Notes under the pieces: model-generated
Database searches by the model: none
What the model was told of the DNA's origin: nothing
What the model saw: the letters and a program-made list of their open reading frames with translations, nothing else
Assembly (NCBI RefSeq): GCF_017104965.1
Contig: NZ_JAAGPR010000013.1
Coordinates: 62,001-126,000, forward strand
Length of the DNA stretch: 64,000 nt
Direction of reading: 5' to 3'
Source: Paraburkholderia sp. Ac-20340
GTDB lineage: Bacteria; Pseudomonadota; Gammaproteobacteria; Burkholderiales; Burkholderiaceae
Translations under genes and position numbers: made by a program
In this document: piece by piece, positions 1-8,781 of the stretch
How positions within the stretch are numbered: the stretch's first letter is position 1
How the letters are laid out: each line of letters opens with the position of its first letter

Positions 1-1128
1 GAGGCCGCGCAATATTTCGGCCGTATTTTCACCGGGCAGATTACCGCGGCGGGCAAGATGCCGCCCGCGAAAGTGCTGGTGATCGGCGCGGGTGTGGCTG
101 GGCTGGCTGCCATTGGCGCGGCGCGTGGACTGGGCGCGATCGTGCGCGCATTCGATACGCGGCCCGAAGTCGGCCAGCAGATCGAGAGCATGGGCGCGGA
201 GTTCCTCACCGTCGAACTGGAGGAAGAAGGCGGCGGCTCCGGTGGATACGCGAAGCAGATGAGCGCGAAATTCATCGAAGCCGAAATGGCGCTCTTCAAG
301 GCGCAGGCGGCGGAGGTCGACATCATCGTGACCACCGCGCTGATTCCCGGCAAGCCCGCGCCGCGATTGCTCGATGCGCAGACGGTGGCCTGTTTGCGCG
401 CGGGCAGTGTGATCGTCGATCTGGCTGCGGAGCAGGGCGGCAACTGCGAACTCACGCGTGCGGGCGAAGTCGTGCAGGCGCATGGCGTGACCATCGTCGG
501 CTATACGGATCTGCCGAGCCGCATGGCGAATCAGTCGAGCCAGCTTTACGCGACCAATCTGCGGCATCTGCTGACCGATCTCACGAGCGCGAAAGACGGC
601 GAGTTGAAGATCGATATGGACGATGTGGTGCAGCGCGGCACGACCGTCATGTTGAAGGGCGAATTGTGCTGGCCTGCGCCGCCTGTGCCCACGGCGGCCA
701 CCCCTGCGGTGAAGCCGGAAACTGCTAGATCGACTTTGCCAGCGCATGGCGATGCGAACAAAGACAAGGAGGCAGAACGCAAAAGCGGTGTCGGTTCAAT
801 CGTTGCGCTCGCATCGATTGCCGTGTTGCTGCTTGCGCTCGGCGCCATCGCGCCGCCCGCTTTTGTGGCGCATTTCACGGTATTCGTGCTGGCTGTCTTT
901 ATCGGCTATCAGGTGGTGTGGAACGTCACGCCCGCGCTGCACACGCCGCTGATGAGTGTGACGAATGCGATCAGCGGCATCATCGTGATCGGCGCGTTGC
1001 TTCATCCTGTCGGAGCGAATGCGCTCGTGAGTGTGCTGGCGGGCGTGGCGCTCGTGATTGCCACGATCAATATCGCGGGTGGCTTCCTGGTCACCCAGCG
1101 CATGCTGAAGATGTTCCAACGGACCTGA
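1..1128 (+). CDS. pntA: NAD(P)+ transhydrogenase subunit alpha, 5'-truncated by window edge
   Basis: This is the alpha subunit of the inner-membrane proton-pumping transhydrogenase, which passes hydride between NADH and NADP+. The frame is open from base 1, so the ATG at 58 is internal and roughly 135 N-terminal residues of the usual ~510 lie outside the window. The visible part begins in the NAD-binding Rossmann fold (VIGAGVAGLAAIGAARGLGA), continues through FDTRPEVGQQIESMGAEFL, then a Pro/Ala linker, and ends with about four hydrophobic segments in the last 115 residues. That is the fused E. coli-type alpha chain, not the split form with a separate membrane subunit. pntB follows after 9 bases, so the two are co-translated. 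Confidence 0.95.
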   Translation, partial: EAAQYFGRIFTGQITAAGKMPPAKVLVIGAGVAGLAAIGAARGLGAIVRAFDTRPEVGQQIESMGAEFLTVELEEEGGGSGGYAKQMSAKFIEAEMALFKAQAAEVDIIVTTALIPGKPAPRLLDAQTVACLRAGSVIVDLAAEQGGNCELTRAGEVVQAHGVTIVGYTDLPSRMANQSSQLYATNLRHLLTDLTSAKDGELKIDMDDVVQRGTTVMLKGELCWPAPPVPTAATPAVKPETARSTLPAHGDANKDKEAERKSGVGSIVALASIAVLLLALGAIAPPAFVAHFTVFVLAVFIGYQVVWNVTPALHTPLMSVTNAISGIIVIGALLHPVGANALVSVLAGVALVIATINIAGGFLVTQRMLKMFQRT

Positions 1129-1137
1129 GGAGACGTC

Positions 1138-2532
1138 ATGCTGAACGGAATCGGCAATATGGCGTGGCTGGGCGCGGCGACGCTGTTCATCCTCAGCCTG
1201 CGCGGACTGAGTCATCCCACGAGCGCGCGACGCGGCAATATCTACGGCGTCTGCGGCATGACGATCGCGGTGCTGGCCACCTTGCTGGTGACACGCGGCG
1301 CGGGGCTGGGTATCGCCATCGTCGCGGCGGTCGTGGGCGGCGGTATCGGTGCGGTGCTGGCGCGTCGTGTGGAGATGACGCAGATGCCGCAACTCGTGGC
1401 GGTGCTGCATAGCTTCGTCGGCCTTGCGGCCACGCTCATCGCCTTTGCCAATGCGCTTTCGCCGGCTGTGGAATCAAGCAGCGTCGAGCGCGCGATTCAC
1501 GATACGGAGATCTACGTCGGCGCCTTTATCGGCACGATCACGTTCACGGGTTCTATCGTCGCGTTTCTCAAGTTGCAGGGCACGCTGGGCGGAAAACCGC
1601 TCGTATTGCCGGCTCGACATCTGATGAACGCGGTCGCGCTCGCGGTGTGCATCGTGCTCGGTTACGTGTTTGTTTCGACGACCGATGCCACGCAGGCGCT
1701 CGCGGCGCTCGGCATCATGTGTGCGATTGCGGCGGTGCTGGGCGTGCATCTGGTGATGGCGATCGGCGGTGCGGACATGCCGGTGGTCGTCTCCATGCTC
1801 AACAGTTATTCGGGCTGGGCGGCGGCCGCGACGGGCTTCATGCTCGACAACGATCTGCTGGTGACGACGGGCGCGCTGGTCGGTTCGAGCGGCGCGATTC
1901 TCAGCTATATCATGTGCCGGGCGATGAACCGCAGCTTTGTTTCGGTGATCCTTGGCGGCTTCGGCTCGGTGGCGGCAACGGCGAGCGCAGCGCCCGAAGG
2001 CGAGGTGGTAGCCACCAGCGTGGACGAAGTAGGCGCGCTGCTGCGTGATGCCGCCGAAGTCGTGATCGTGCCGGGCTATGGCATGGCGGTCGCGCAGGCG
2101 CAAGGTACGATCAGCGAGATCACGCGACGGCTGCGTGCCCAGGGCGTGCGGGTGCGCTTCGGCATTCATCCGGTGGCGGGGCGTTTGCCGGGTCACATGA
2201 ACGTACTGCTTGCCGAGGCGAAAGTGCCGTACGACATCGTGCTGGAAATGGACGAGATCAACGAAGACTTCACGAATACCGATGTCGTGCTCGTGATCGG
2301 CGCGAACGATATCGTCAATCCGGGCGCGCAGGAGGATGCGGCCAGCCCGATCGCGGGTATGCCGGTGCTCGAAGTGTGGAAGGCGCGCACGGTGGTGGTC
2401 TCCAAGCGTAGTATGGCGACAGGCTACGCGGGCGTGGACAATCCGCTGTTCTATAAGGACAACACACGGATGTTGTTCGGTGACGCGAAGGGGAGTGTCG
2501 ATGCCTTGCTGAGGCAACTGGAAACGGCTTGA
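1138..2532 (+). CDS. pntB: NAD(P)+ transhydrogenase subunit beta
   Basis: The beta subunit carries the rest of the proton channel and the NADP(H)-binding domain. The 464-residue chain matches the family length. The first ~260 residues are a series of hydrophobic helices (for example GMTIAVLATLLVTRGAGLGI), and the C-terminal ~190 residues are the soluble NADP domain with the typical GYGMAVAQAQ loop and VIGANDIVNPGAQEDAASPI. A GAGGAGACGTC ribosome site precedes the ATG. It lies 9 bases after pntA in one operon. Confidence 0.97.
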   Translation: MLNGIGNMAWLGAATLFILSLRGLSHPTSARRGNIYGVCGMTIAVLATLLVTRGAGLGIAIVAAVVGGGIGAVLARRVEMTQMPQLVAVLHSFVGLAATLIAFANALSPAVESSSVERAIHDTEIYVGAFIGTITFTGSIVAFLKLQGTLGGKPLVLPARHLMNAVALAVCIVLGYVFVSTTDATQALAALGIMCAIAAVLGVHLVMAIGGADMPVVVSMLNSYSGWAAAATGFMLDNDLLVTTGALVGSSGAILSYIMCRAMNRSFVSVILGGFGSVAATASAAPEGEVVATSVDEVGALLRDAAEVVIVPGYGMAVAQAQGTISEITRRLRAQGVRVRFGIHPVAGRLPGHMNVLLAEAKVPYDIVLEMDEINEDFTNTDVVLVIGANDIVNPGAQEDAASPIAGMPVLEVWKARTVVVSKRSMATGYAGVDNPLFYKDNTRMLFGDAKGSVDALLRQLETA

Positions 2533-2556
2533 AGCGGCTTGAAGCGGCTCGAGAAG
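2525..2556 (+). repeat. short tandem repeat at the pntB stop
   Basis: Two perfect copies of CGGCTTGAAG and a third degenerate copy run across the pntB stop codon into the spacer. It looks like local slippage; no function is evident. Confidence 0.4.
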
Positions 2557-2645
2557 CGGCTGGGACGCCGTTCAGGAAGCAGTGTAAGGAAGGGCTTAAA
2601 GCAGATTGACGCAATCAAAGCGTCAACACATGGAGAGAGACAACC

Positions 2646-3974
2646 GTGGCACACACCGATCGCATCGACGCCCCTTATACGGCGCGACGCCATAACCGTT
2701 GGGTGCAGCTCGTAGCGGGCATTGCCTGCATGGGGCTGGTCGCCAATCTGCAGTACGCATGGACGCTTTTCGTCGTGCCGATGGACGCGCGCCATCATTG
2801 GGGGCAAGCCGCAATTCAGCTTGCGTTCTCGCTCTTCATCGTCACCGAGACCTGGCTCGTGCCGGTCGAAGGCTGGCTCGTGGACCGTTTCGGGCCGCGT
2901 CCTGTTGTGATGGGCGGCGCGGTGTGCGTGGCGCTGGGCTGGCTGCTCGATGCGTGGGCGCCCGTGTTGCCCGTGCTTTACGTGGCGGCGGTGATTTCAG
3001 GTATTGGCGCGGGTTGCGTCTATGGCACCTGCGTGGGCACGGCCCTCAAGTGGTTTCCCGATCGGCGCGGCCTTGCGGCAGGCATGACGGCAGCGGGCTT
3101 TGGCGCCGGTGCAGCACTGACGGTGATTCCGATCTCGCGCATGATCCAGCATTCGGGTTACGAAACCGCCTTCGTTTTCTTCGGACTCCTGCAAGGTGTC
3201 TGCATCATGGCGCTCGCGCTGGTGATGGTGCGCCCCAAGCCGCCGGCGCACGCTGCATTGATGAAACGCGTGGTCGCAACGAAGACCGATTACACCACGC
3301 AGCAAATGGTGCGCGCGCCCTTGTTCTGGGTGATGTACGCGATGTTCGTCTGCGTGGCGGCGGGCGGCATCATCGCCACGGCGCAGATCGGGCCGATTGC
3401 GAAGTCCTACGGTTTTGCGTCGATGCCGGTGGCGTTCATGAGCGTGAGCTTGCCGCTGCTCACGATGACGCTGTCGATCAACAATCTCTGCAACGGCTTT
3501 ACGCGGCCGCTTTGCGGCATGATTTCGGATCGGATCGGGCGCGAGAACACGATGTTCATCACGTTTCTCGGCGAAGGGCTGGCGCTGCTCGGGCTGCGTT
3601 ACTTCGGACACGACCCGTATCTGTTCATGCTGTTTTCAGGGCTCGTGTTCCTGTTTTACGGCGACATCTTCTCGAACTTCCCGGCCACCTGCGCCGATAC
3701 CTTCGGCGCGCGTTATGCGGCGGGCAATGCCGGCACGCTTTATACGGCCAAAGGCACCGCTGCGCTGCTTGTGCCGGTGGCGACACTGCTTGCGCTGCAT
3801 GGCGGCTGGAATAGCGTATTCGAGTTCGTGGCCTGTATCGCGATGATGGCAGGCGTGTGCGCGAAGGTCGTGTTGCAGCCGATGCGGCGGCGCTGGATCT
3901 TCCAGTCGGCCGTACCGGTGGCTTCGCCGGTGGAAACGAGGTTTAACGCTGCGCCGATAGGCTCGCGGGAATGA
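2646..3974 (+). CDS. MFS transporter, OFA (oxalate/formate antiporter-like) family
   Basis: A 442-residue inner-membrane carrier with about 12 hydrophobic helices. The first helix region (AGIACMGLVANLQYAWTLF) and the GCVYGTCVGTALKWFPDRRG segment after helix 4 are typical of the OFA branch that includes oxalate:formate antiporter OxlT. The start is a GTG at 2646 behind GGAGAGAGACAACC. The N-terminus and C-terminus are both predicted cytoplasmic. It lies 113 bases after pntB and is probably a separate unit. Substrate is not determined by sequence; an organic acid is the family expectation. Confidence 0.85.
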   Translation: MAHTDRIDAPYTARRHNRWVQLVAGIACMGLVANLQYAWTLFVVPMDARHHWGQAAIQLAFSLFIVTETWLVPVEGWLVDRFGPRPVVMGGAVCVALGWLLDAWAPVLPVLYVAAVISGIGAGCVYGTCVGTALKWFPDRRGLAAGMTAAGFGAGAALTVIPISRMIQHSGYETAFVFFGLLQGVCIMALALVMVRPKPPAHAALMKRVVATKTDYTTQQMVRAPLFWVMYAMFVCVAAGGIIATAQIGPIAKSYGFASMPVAFMSVSLPLLTMTLSINNLCNGFTRPLCGMISDRIGRENTMFITFLGEGLALLGLRYFGHDPYLFMLFSGLVFLFYGDIFSNFPATCADTFGARYAAGNAGTLYTAKGTAALLVPVATLLALHGGWNSVFEFVACIAMMAGVCAKVVLQPMRRRWIFQSAVPVASPVETRFNAAPIGSRE

Positions 3975-3980
3975 AGCGCC

Positions 3981-4301
3981 TCAGGTTGCGTTGCCTTGCG
4001 TGGTTCGCTTGACCGCGCAAGCCTTGCCGGCACGGTTACGGACCGCGCGCAGGAAGATCATGGCCGGGGAAGTCGCGCGGATGCGAGCGCGCCGGATGCG
4101 TCGCGTGTCGGTGCGTGCCTGCAGACGGCGCGCATCGCTCTCAGTCGGGACAGAAGGGGCGGTGGCGTCGACTAGCGAACCATAGCGATTGTCGGCCTGG
4201 GTGCGCTCGATCCAATCGACGTTCAGGCGGGTCGCGATGAGCCAGGTCGCTGCGGCACCGAAGCCCAAGGCAACGATCGTAGCGATGACAACGAGTTCCA
4301 T
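3981..4301 (-). CDS. small hypothetical membrane protein
   Basis: A 106-residue protein convergent with the MFS gene (7 bases between stops). The ATG at 4301 is chosen over an in-frame codon 39 bases upstream because GGAGACCGG sits just before it and the N-terminal membrane helix (MELVVIATIVALGFGAAATW) begins at once. The rest is polar and very Arg-rich near the C-terminus (RRIRRARIRATSP). One membrane segment with a cytoplasmic basic tail is likely. No family is recognised. Confidence 0.55.
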   Translation of the reverse strand: MELVVIATIVALGFGAAATWLIATRLNVDWIERTQADNRYGSLVDATAPSVPTESDARRLQARTDTRRIRRARIRATSPAMIFLRAVRNRAGKACAVKRTTQGNAT

Positions 4302-4431
4302 CCGGTCTCCATTCGTTCGGGTATCGCCGATGTCTGGCAATGTATACCGAAGAATATAACGCGTTGGCGGAACCGAAGTGTCAAGAAAACGTGAGGGTAG
4401 AGAAGAAAGAAGCAGAACTAGAAGCAGAAAT

Positions 4432-4462
4432 GAAAAAAGCCAGCATAGAGCTGGCTTTTTTC
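4432..4462 (-). terminator. rho-independent terminator of tRNA-Leu copy 1
   Basis: Perfect arms GAAAAAAGCCAGC and GCTGGCTTTTTTC around a 5-base loop, 8 bases beyond the tRNA 3' end on the minus strand. The A/T tracts make it usable from both sides. Confidence 0.85.
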
Positions 4463-4470
4463 ATGAATCT

Positions 4471-4557
4471 TGGTGCCCAAGAGAGGACTCGAACCTCCAC
4501 AGTGTTGCCACCGCCAGGACCTGAACCTGGTGCGTCTACCAATTCCGCCACCTGGGC
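4471..4557 (-). tRNA. tRNA-Leu (anticodon CAG), copy 1
   Basis: An 87-base class II tRNA including an encoded CCA end. The acceptor arms GCCCAGG and CTTGGGC pair with one G-U, the anticodon stem CCAGG/CCTGG encloses the loop TTCAGGT with anticodon CAG, a long variable arm follows, and the T loop reads GGTTCGAGTCC. It decodes CUG, the main leucine codon in a GC-rich genome. It is identical to the copy at 4927-5013. Confidence 0.95.
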
Positions 4558-4609
4558 AAGGTGTCGCTTACTACTTGCTGCTGCGCTGTGTTGTGCAGCA
4601 GAGAACGAG

Positions 4610-4637
4610 ATTCTAGCGCATCTGTAGAGCCTGTCAA
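4610..4637 (-). promoter_or_regulatory. sigma70 promoter of tRNA-Leu copy 1
   Basis: On the minus strand TTGACA, a 16-base spacer and TAGAAT lie about 55 bases upstream of the tRNA 5' end. This is close to consensus, as expected for a stable RNA gene. Confidence 0.8.
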
Positions 4638-4750
4638 TAGGCTTTTTCAAAAAATCTTCACATCGCAGAACAACTGCGTTCTCATGGGCTGCAGCGTGAG
4701 AGAGATGGACTCGATTTGCGAACGTCGATGTCGGGAAAATGCAGAGGCTG

Positions 4751-4792
4751 AAAAACAAAAAGCCCGAGCAAGCGGTTTCGCTTCGGTCGGGC
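4751..4792 (-). terminator. orphan minus-strand terminator between the two tRNA-Leu cassettes
   Basis: Arms GCCCGA and TCGGGC with inner pairing AAGCG/CGCTT, followed on the minus strand by TTTTTGTTTTT. It lies about 95 bases beyond the terminator of copy 2 with no recognised gene before it, so it is either a second terminator for copy 2 or the end of an unrecognised short RNA. The remainder of 4641-4881 holds nothing else that I recognise. Confidence 0.6.
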
Positions 4793-4887
4793 AGTGGCGC
4801 CATGCTCAACATGATGGTGCAGACAAACCTGCGCTTGCGCGCTGTCGCTGTCGCTGTATCGGCAAGATGCGATTCAGCGGGAGAAAT

Positions 4888-4918
4888 GAAAAAAGCCAGC
4901 ATAGAGCTGGCTTTTTTC
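4888..4918 (-). terminator. rho-independent terminator of tRNA-Leu copy 2
   Basis: Identical to the terminator of copy 1: GAAAAAAGCCAGC and GCTGGCTTTTTTC around a 5-base loop. Confidence 0.85.
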
Positions 4919-4926
4919 ATGAATCT

Positions 4927-5013
4927 TGGTGCCCAAGAGAGGACTCGAACCTCCACAGTGTTGCCACCGCCAGGACCTGAACCTGGTGCGTCTACCAATT
5001 CCGCCACCTGGGC
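4927..5013 (-). tRNA. tRNA-Leu (anticodon CAG), copy 2
   Basis: Identical in all 87 positions to the first copy, with anticodon CAG, long variable arm and encoded CCA. Having two copies should raise the supply for CUG codons. Confidence 0.95.
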
Positions 5014-5065
5014 AAGGTGTCGCTTACTACTTGCTGCTGCGCTGTGTCGTGCAGCAGAGAACGAG

Positions 5066-5093
5066 ATTCTAGCGCATCTGTAGGGCTTGTCAA
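5066..5093 (-). promoter_or_regulatory. sigma70 promoter of tRNA-Leu copy 2
   Basis: TTGACA, a 16-base spacer and TAGAAT on the minus strand, the same geometry as copy 1 with spacer changes only. Confidence 0.8.
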
Positions 5094-5208
5094 CAGGTGA
5101 ATGCAAAAAACTTTTGCGGCGGGCTTGATCGACAGTTGTTCGTCGCTTGCGATGAATATCGGGGAGCCGACATTCGCTCATCGCGCGTTCAGCGGCTTGC
5201 GCACTGAA

Positions 5209-5236
5209 TTGTCGGGTGCGGCGCGGGTGTTAGAAT
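5209..5236 (+). promoter_or_regulatory. candidate promoter of rnr
   Basis: TTGTCG, a 16-base spacer and TAGAAT are placed to start a transcript near 5243. The stretch 5094-5325 holds no other gene that I recognise; it separates the divergent tRNA-Leu promoter from rnr. Confidence 0.55.
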
Positions 5237-5325
5237 GCCTCGCAGCAGTATAGGTGGCGCGCCGCTCGCGTCGCGCACCCGTTACGTCAGCCGCATGTTG
5301 CAGCATTCGAAGACCGCGGCGCGGC

Positions 5326-7869
5326 ATGATTGCCACGATCCGCGTGATATCCGACGTCCACGCAACGAGAACAACCATCGACAAGCCCTTGAGCAAATAT
5401 CCGTACCCGATTCCCAGCCGCGAAGAAATCCTTGGCGTGCTGCGGACCAGCGAATCGCCCTGCACCGCGAACGATATCGCCGAGGCGCTCGCGATCAAGC
5501 GCCAGGAGCGCGAAGGGTTCTTCAGGCGGCTCGCCGCGATGGAGCGCGACGGGCAGATCCGGCTCGACTCGCGCGGCCACTATCAACTCGCGCATCCTTC
5601 CAATTTCGTCGCGGGCCGCGTTCAGGGCCATCGCGACGGCTATGGTTTCCTGATTCGCGACGACGGCCAGGACGATCTGTTCCTGCCGCAAGGCGAGATG
5701 CAGAAGGTCATGCATAACGATCGCGTGCTTGCGCGCATCGTCGGCTATGACCGCCGCGGCCGCCCGGAAGGGCATATCGTCGAGGTCACGGACCGCGCGA
5801 ACCGCCGTGTGATCGGCCGTCTGCTCAACGAGAACGGCGCTTTGATCGTCGCGCCCGAAGACAAGCGCATCGGCCACGACATCCTCGTCACGCAGAATCC
5901 GAAGAAGGCCAAGCCTGGCCAGGTCGTGGTGGTCGAGCTGACCGATTTCCCGAGCCGTCATTCGCAGCCGCTCGGCCGCGTGGTGGAAGTGCTCGGCGAC
6001 ATCGACGATCCGGGTATGGAAATCGAGATCGCCGTGCGCAAGTACGGCGTGCCGCACGAGTTCAGCAAGGAAGCGCTCGCGGATGCCGCGAAGCTGCCCG
6101 ATGCCGTGCGTCCGACCGATATCCGCTACCGCGTCGATCTGCGCGATGTGCCGCTCGTCACGATCGACGGCGAAGACGCGCGCGACTTCGACGATGCGGT
6201 CTATTGCGAACCGATGCAGGTGGGCAAGGGCGAAGGCTACCGTCTGCTCGTTGCGATCGCCGATGTCTCGCATTACGTGCTGCCGGGCAGCGGCCTGGAC
6301 GTGGACGCCATCGAGCGCAGCACCTCGGTGTACTTCCCGCGCCGCGTGATCCCGATGCTGCCGGAGAAGCTCTCGAACGGCCTGTGCTCGCTCAATCCGC
6401 ACGTGGATCGCTGCGTGCTGGTCTGCGACATGGTCATCACCGCGCGCGGCGAGATCAAGGCGTATCAGTTCTATCCGGGCGTGATGCATTCGGCGGCGCG
6501 TCTCACGTATACCGAAGTCGCGGCGGTCCTGACCAACACCAAGGGTCCCGAGGCCACGCGCCGCGCGGCGCTGATGCCGCATCTGCAGAACCTGTACGGC
6601 GTCTATAAGGCACTGTTCGCGGCGCGCCAGAAGCGCGGCGCGATCGACTTCGACACCACCGAGACCTATATCGTCTGCAATGCGCAGGGCAAGATCGAGC
6701 AGATCGTGCCGCGTCAGCGCAACGACGCGCACAAGCTGATCGAGGAGTGCATGCTCTCGGCCAACGTCTGCGCGGCGGACTTCATGAAGCGCAACAAGCA
6801 CCCGGGCCTGTACCGCGTGCACGCGGGTCCGAGCGCGGAAAAGCTCGAAAACCTGCGTACTTTCCTGCGCGGCATGGGGCTTTCGCTCGGTGGCGGCGAC
6901 ACGCCGCACGCCAGCGACTACGCGGCGCTGATGGCGCACATCCGCGACCGTCCCGATGCGCAGATGCTGCAGACGATGCTGTTGCGCTCGATGCAGCAGG
7001 CGGTCTACAGCCCGGACAATATCGGCCACTTCGGTCTCGCCTATGAGGCGTACGCCCATTTCACGAGCCCGATCCGCCGCTATCCCGACCTGCTCACGCA
7101 CCGCGCGATCTACGCGATCCTGCAAGGCAAGAAGTATCAGCCGGCTGCGCCCGAAGGCGTCGATCTCAACACGGCGCTGTCGCCGCGTGCCCGCGCCATG
7201 CAGGCCGAGGACGAAGAGAAGCGCGGTCGCAGCGCGCGTACCGCTCGCGGTGCGAACACGGCGATCTGGGAAGAGCTGGGTCTGCATTGCTCGGCCAACG
7301 AGCGCCGCGCCGACGAAGCCTCGCGCGACGTCGAAGCCTGGCTCAAGTGCTATTTCATGCGCGACAAGCTTGGCGAGGAATACGGCGGCATGGTGAGCGG
7401 CGTGACGTCGTTCGGCATCTTCGTACAGCTCGATTCGCTCTTTATCGAAGGTCTGGTACACGTGACGGAACTCGGTTCCGATTACTTCCAGTACGACGAG
7501 ATCAAGAACGAGCTGCGCGGCGAGCGCACCGGCATCCGCTATCGTCTTTCGGATCGCGTGCGCGTGCAGGTCAGCCGCGTCGATCTCGATGCGCGCAAGA
7601 TCGACTTCCGTCTCGTGCGCGATACGCCGGTCAAGCCCGCCGTGAATCGCGGCGCGCAGGCCCAGCAGGAGCGCAGTGCTGGCGAAGGCGGTGCGCGCGT
7701 GCGTCCCATGCCGATGGCCGCAGACGACGTGCGGCGCAAGAAGGCCGCGCCGCCGCAGAGCGCAGCCGTGAAGGAAGCGCGTGCAGCGCGTGGCGCGGCC
7801 AAGACCGCGAAGAAGCGTGCGCCGTCGAAACCGGCGGCCAAGAAGTCGCCGCCGCGCAAGAAGCGTTAA
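5326..7869 (+). CDS. rnr: ribonuclease R (3'-5' exoribonuclease)
   Basis: RNase R degrades structured RNA from the 3' end in mRNA decay, rRNA quality control and trans-translation. The chain of about 847 residues has an N-terminal winged-helix region (SREEILGVLRTSESP), cold-shock RNA-binding domains, the RNB catalytic centre with DGEDARDFDDAV around residue 281, an S1 domain (GMVSGVTSFGIFVQLDSLF) near 685, and a Lys/Ala/Arg-rich tail as in E. coli RNase R. The start is uncertain: the first family-like residues are LSKYPYPIPSREE, whose Leu is a TTG at 5389; the ATG at 5326 is given here, and an earlier GTG at 5254 looks non-coding. No good ribosome site distinguishes them. rlmB follows, as is common. 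Confidence 0.93.
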   Translation: MIATIRVISDVHATRTTIDKPLSKYPYPIPSREEILGVLRTSESPCTANDIAEALAIKRQEREGFFRRLAAMERDGQIRLDSRGHYQLAHPSNFVAGRVQGHRDGYGFLIRDDGQDDLFLPQGEMQKVMHNDRVLARIVGYDRRGRPEGHIVEVTDRANRRVIGRLLNENGALIVAPEDKRIGHDILVTQNPKKAKPGQVVVVELTDFPSRHSQPLGRVVEVLGDIDDPGMEIEIAVRKYGVPHEFSKEALADAAKLPDAVRPTDIRYRVDLRDVPLVTIDGEDARDFDDAVYCEPMQVGKGEGYRLLVAIADVSHYVLPGSGLDVDAIERSTSVYFPRRVIPMLPEKLSNGLCSLNPHVDRCVLVCDMVITARGEIKAYQFYPGVMHSAARLTYTEVAAVLTNTKGPEATRRAALMPHLQNLYGVYKALFAARQKRGAIDFDTTETYIVCNAQGKIEQIVPRQRNDAHKLIEECMLSANVCAADFMKRNKHPGLYRVHAGPSAEKLENLRTFLRGMGLSLGGGDTPHASDYAALMAHIRDRPDAQMLQTMLLRSMQQAVYSPDNIGHFGLAYEAYAHFTSPIRRYPDLLTHRAIYAILQGKKYQPAAPEGVDLNTALSPRARAMQAEDEEKRGRSARTARGANTAIWEELGLHCSANERRADEASRDVEAWLKCYFMRDKLGEEYGGMVSGVTSFGIFVQLDSLFIEGLVHVTELGSDYFQYDEIKNELRGERTGIRYRLSDRVRVQVSRVDLDARKIDFRLVRDTPVKPAVNRGAQAQQERSAGEGGARVRPMPMAADDVRRKKAAPPQSAAVKEARAARGAAKTAKKRAPSKPAAKKSPPRKKR

Positions 7870-7877
7870 AGCCTTAC

Positions 7878-7924
7878 CCACGGCGCGCGCCTCGCTCGTA
7901 TCAATGAGCGTGCGTGCGCCGTGA
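7878..7924 (+). other. inverted repeat after rnr
   Basis: CACGGCGC and GCGCCGTG form the outer arms of a GC-rich hairpin between rnr and rlmB. There is no T-run, so it may stabilise the rnr 3' end or weaken readthrough rather than be a classical terminator. Confidence 0.4.
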
Positions 7925-8020
7925 CCCGGTGCGCGGAATCATCCGGCGCATCGGCGCAATATCACTCGTTCGCGGCGCTTTGATGCGCCGCGAACCGTTT
8001 ATCAGGGGTTGTATCCAGTC

Positions 8021-8761
8021 ATGTCACGTCTCAAGGTTCTTTACGGGTTTCATGCGGTGACCGCACGTATGCGGCACGACGCGTCCACGGTCGAAGATGT
8101 CTATTACGATCCGACGCGGCGCGATCGCCGTATGCAGGACTTCCTGCACACCGCGAAAGAAGCGGGCGTGCGCATCATCGCCGCCGACGAAACGCGTCTC
8201 TGGGGTCTCGCGCACACCGAGCGCCATCAGGGCGTGGTCGCGCGCGTGCACGACATGGCGCTCGCGCAGAATCTGGCCGAGCTGCTCGACGGCATCCAGG
8301 GCTCGCCGCTCCTGCTGGTGCTCGACGGCGTGACCGATCCGCATAACCTCGGCGCCTGTCTGCGCGTGGCCGATGCGGCCGGCGCACATGCCGTGATCGC
8401 GCCGCGCGATCGCGCCGTGGGCCTGAACGCGACCGCCGCCAAGGTGGCGAGCGGCGCCGCCGACACGGTGCCGTACATCACCGTGACGAACCTGGCGCGC
8501 GCGCTGCGCGAGCTCAAGGACGCGGGCGTGTGGATCGTCGGCACGGCGGGCGATGCGCCTGCGGGCCTTTACCAGACCAAGCTCGACGGTCCGGTGGCAC
8601 TCGTGATGGGCGCCGAAGGCGAAGGCATGCGCCGTCTCACGCGCGAAACCTGCGACGAAGTCATGCAGATTCCGATGGCCGGCACGGTCGAAAGCCTGAA
8701 CGTTTCTGTCGCGTCGGGCGTGTGCCTGTTCGAGGCGGTGCGTCAGCGCGCAGCACGCTGA
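8021..8761 (+). CDS. rlmB: 23S rRNA (guanosine-2'-O-)-methyltransferase RlmB
   Basis: A SpoU-family (SPOUT) enzyme that methylates the ribose of G2251 in the 23S rRNA peptidyl-transferase loop using S-adenosylmethionine. The 246-residue chain has the N-terminal substrate-binding region (LYGFHAVTARMRHD), then the SpoU motifs DGVTDPHNLGACLRVADAAG near residue 105 and SLNVSVASGVCLFEAVRQR at the C-terminus, which form the trefoil knot. The ATG at 8021 is preferred to an in-frame codon 12 bases upstream because the family starts MSRLKVLYGFHAV and AGGGG lies about 10 bases before it. Confidence 0.95.
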   Translation: MSRLKVLYGFHAVTARMRHDASTVEDVYYDPTRRDRRMQDFLHTAKEAGVRIIAADETRLWGLAHTERHQGVVARVHDMALAQNLAELLDGIQGSPLLLVLDGVTDPHNLGACLRVADAAGAHAVIAPRDRAVGLNATAAKVASGAADTVPYITVTNLARALRELKDAGVWIVGTAGDAPAGLYQTKLDGPVALVMGAEGEGMRRLTRETCDEVMQIPMAGTVESLNVSVASGVCLFEAVRQRAAR

Positions 8762-8781
8762 TCGACCTTGATCGACGCAGT

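Larger units (their letters stand above)
4426..4640. repeat. tRNA-Leu cassette, copy 1 of a ~215 bp direct repeat
   Basis: A direct repeat with 4882-5096, offset 456 bases. It covers terminator, tRNA-Leu, leader and promoter, with only a few mismatches, all in the leader and promoter part. It records a recent tandem duplication of a complete tRNA transcription unit or gene conversion between the copies. Confidence 0.9.
4882..5096. repeat. tRNA-Leu cassette, copy 2
   Basis: Second copy of the ~215 bp repeat, including promoter, leader, tRNA and terminator. The differences from copy 1 that I can see are confined to the leader and the promoter spacer and flank (for example CGTG against TGTG in the leader). 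Confidence 0.9.

Noticed and set aside
4381..5181. Minus-strand open frame of 266 codons over both tRNA-Leu genes
   Set aside because: It runs through two tRNA genes, promoters and terminators and contains the repeat twice; it is not a protein gene.
5287..7881. Long minus-strand open frame opposite rnr (864 codons)
   Set aside because: It is a mirror of the GC-rich codon pattern of rnr, Arg/His-rich and without recognisable domains.
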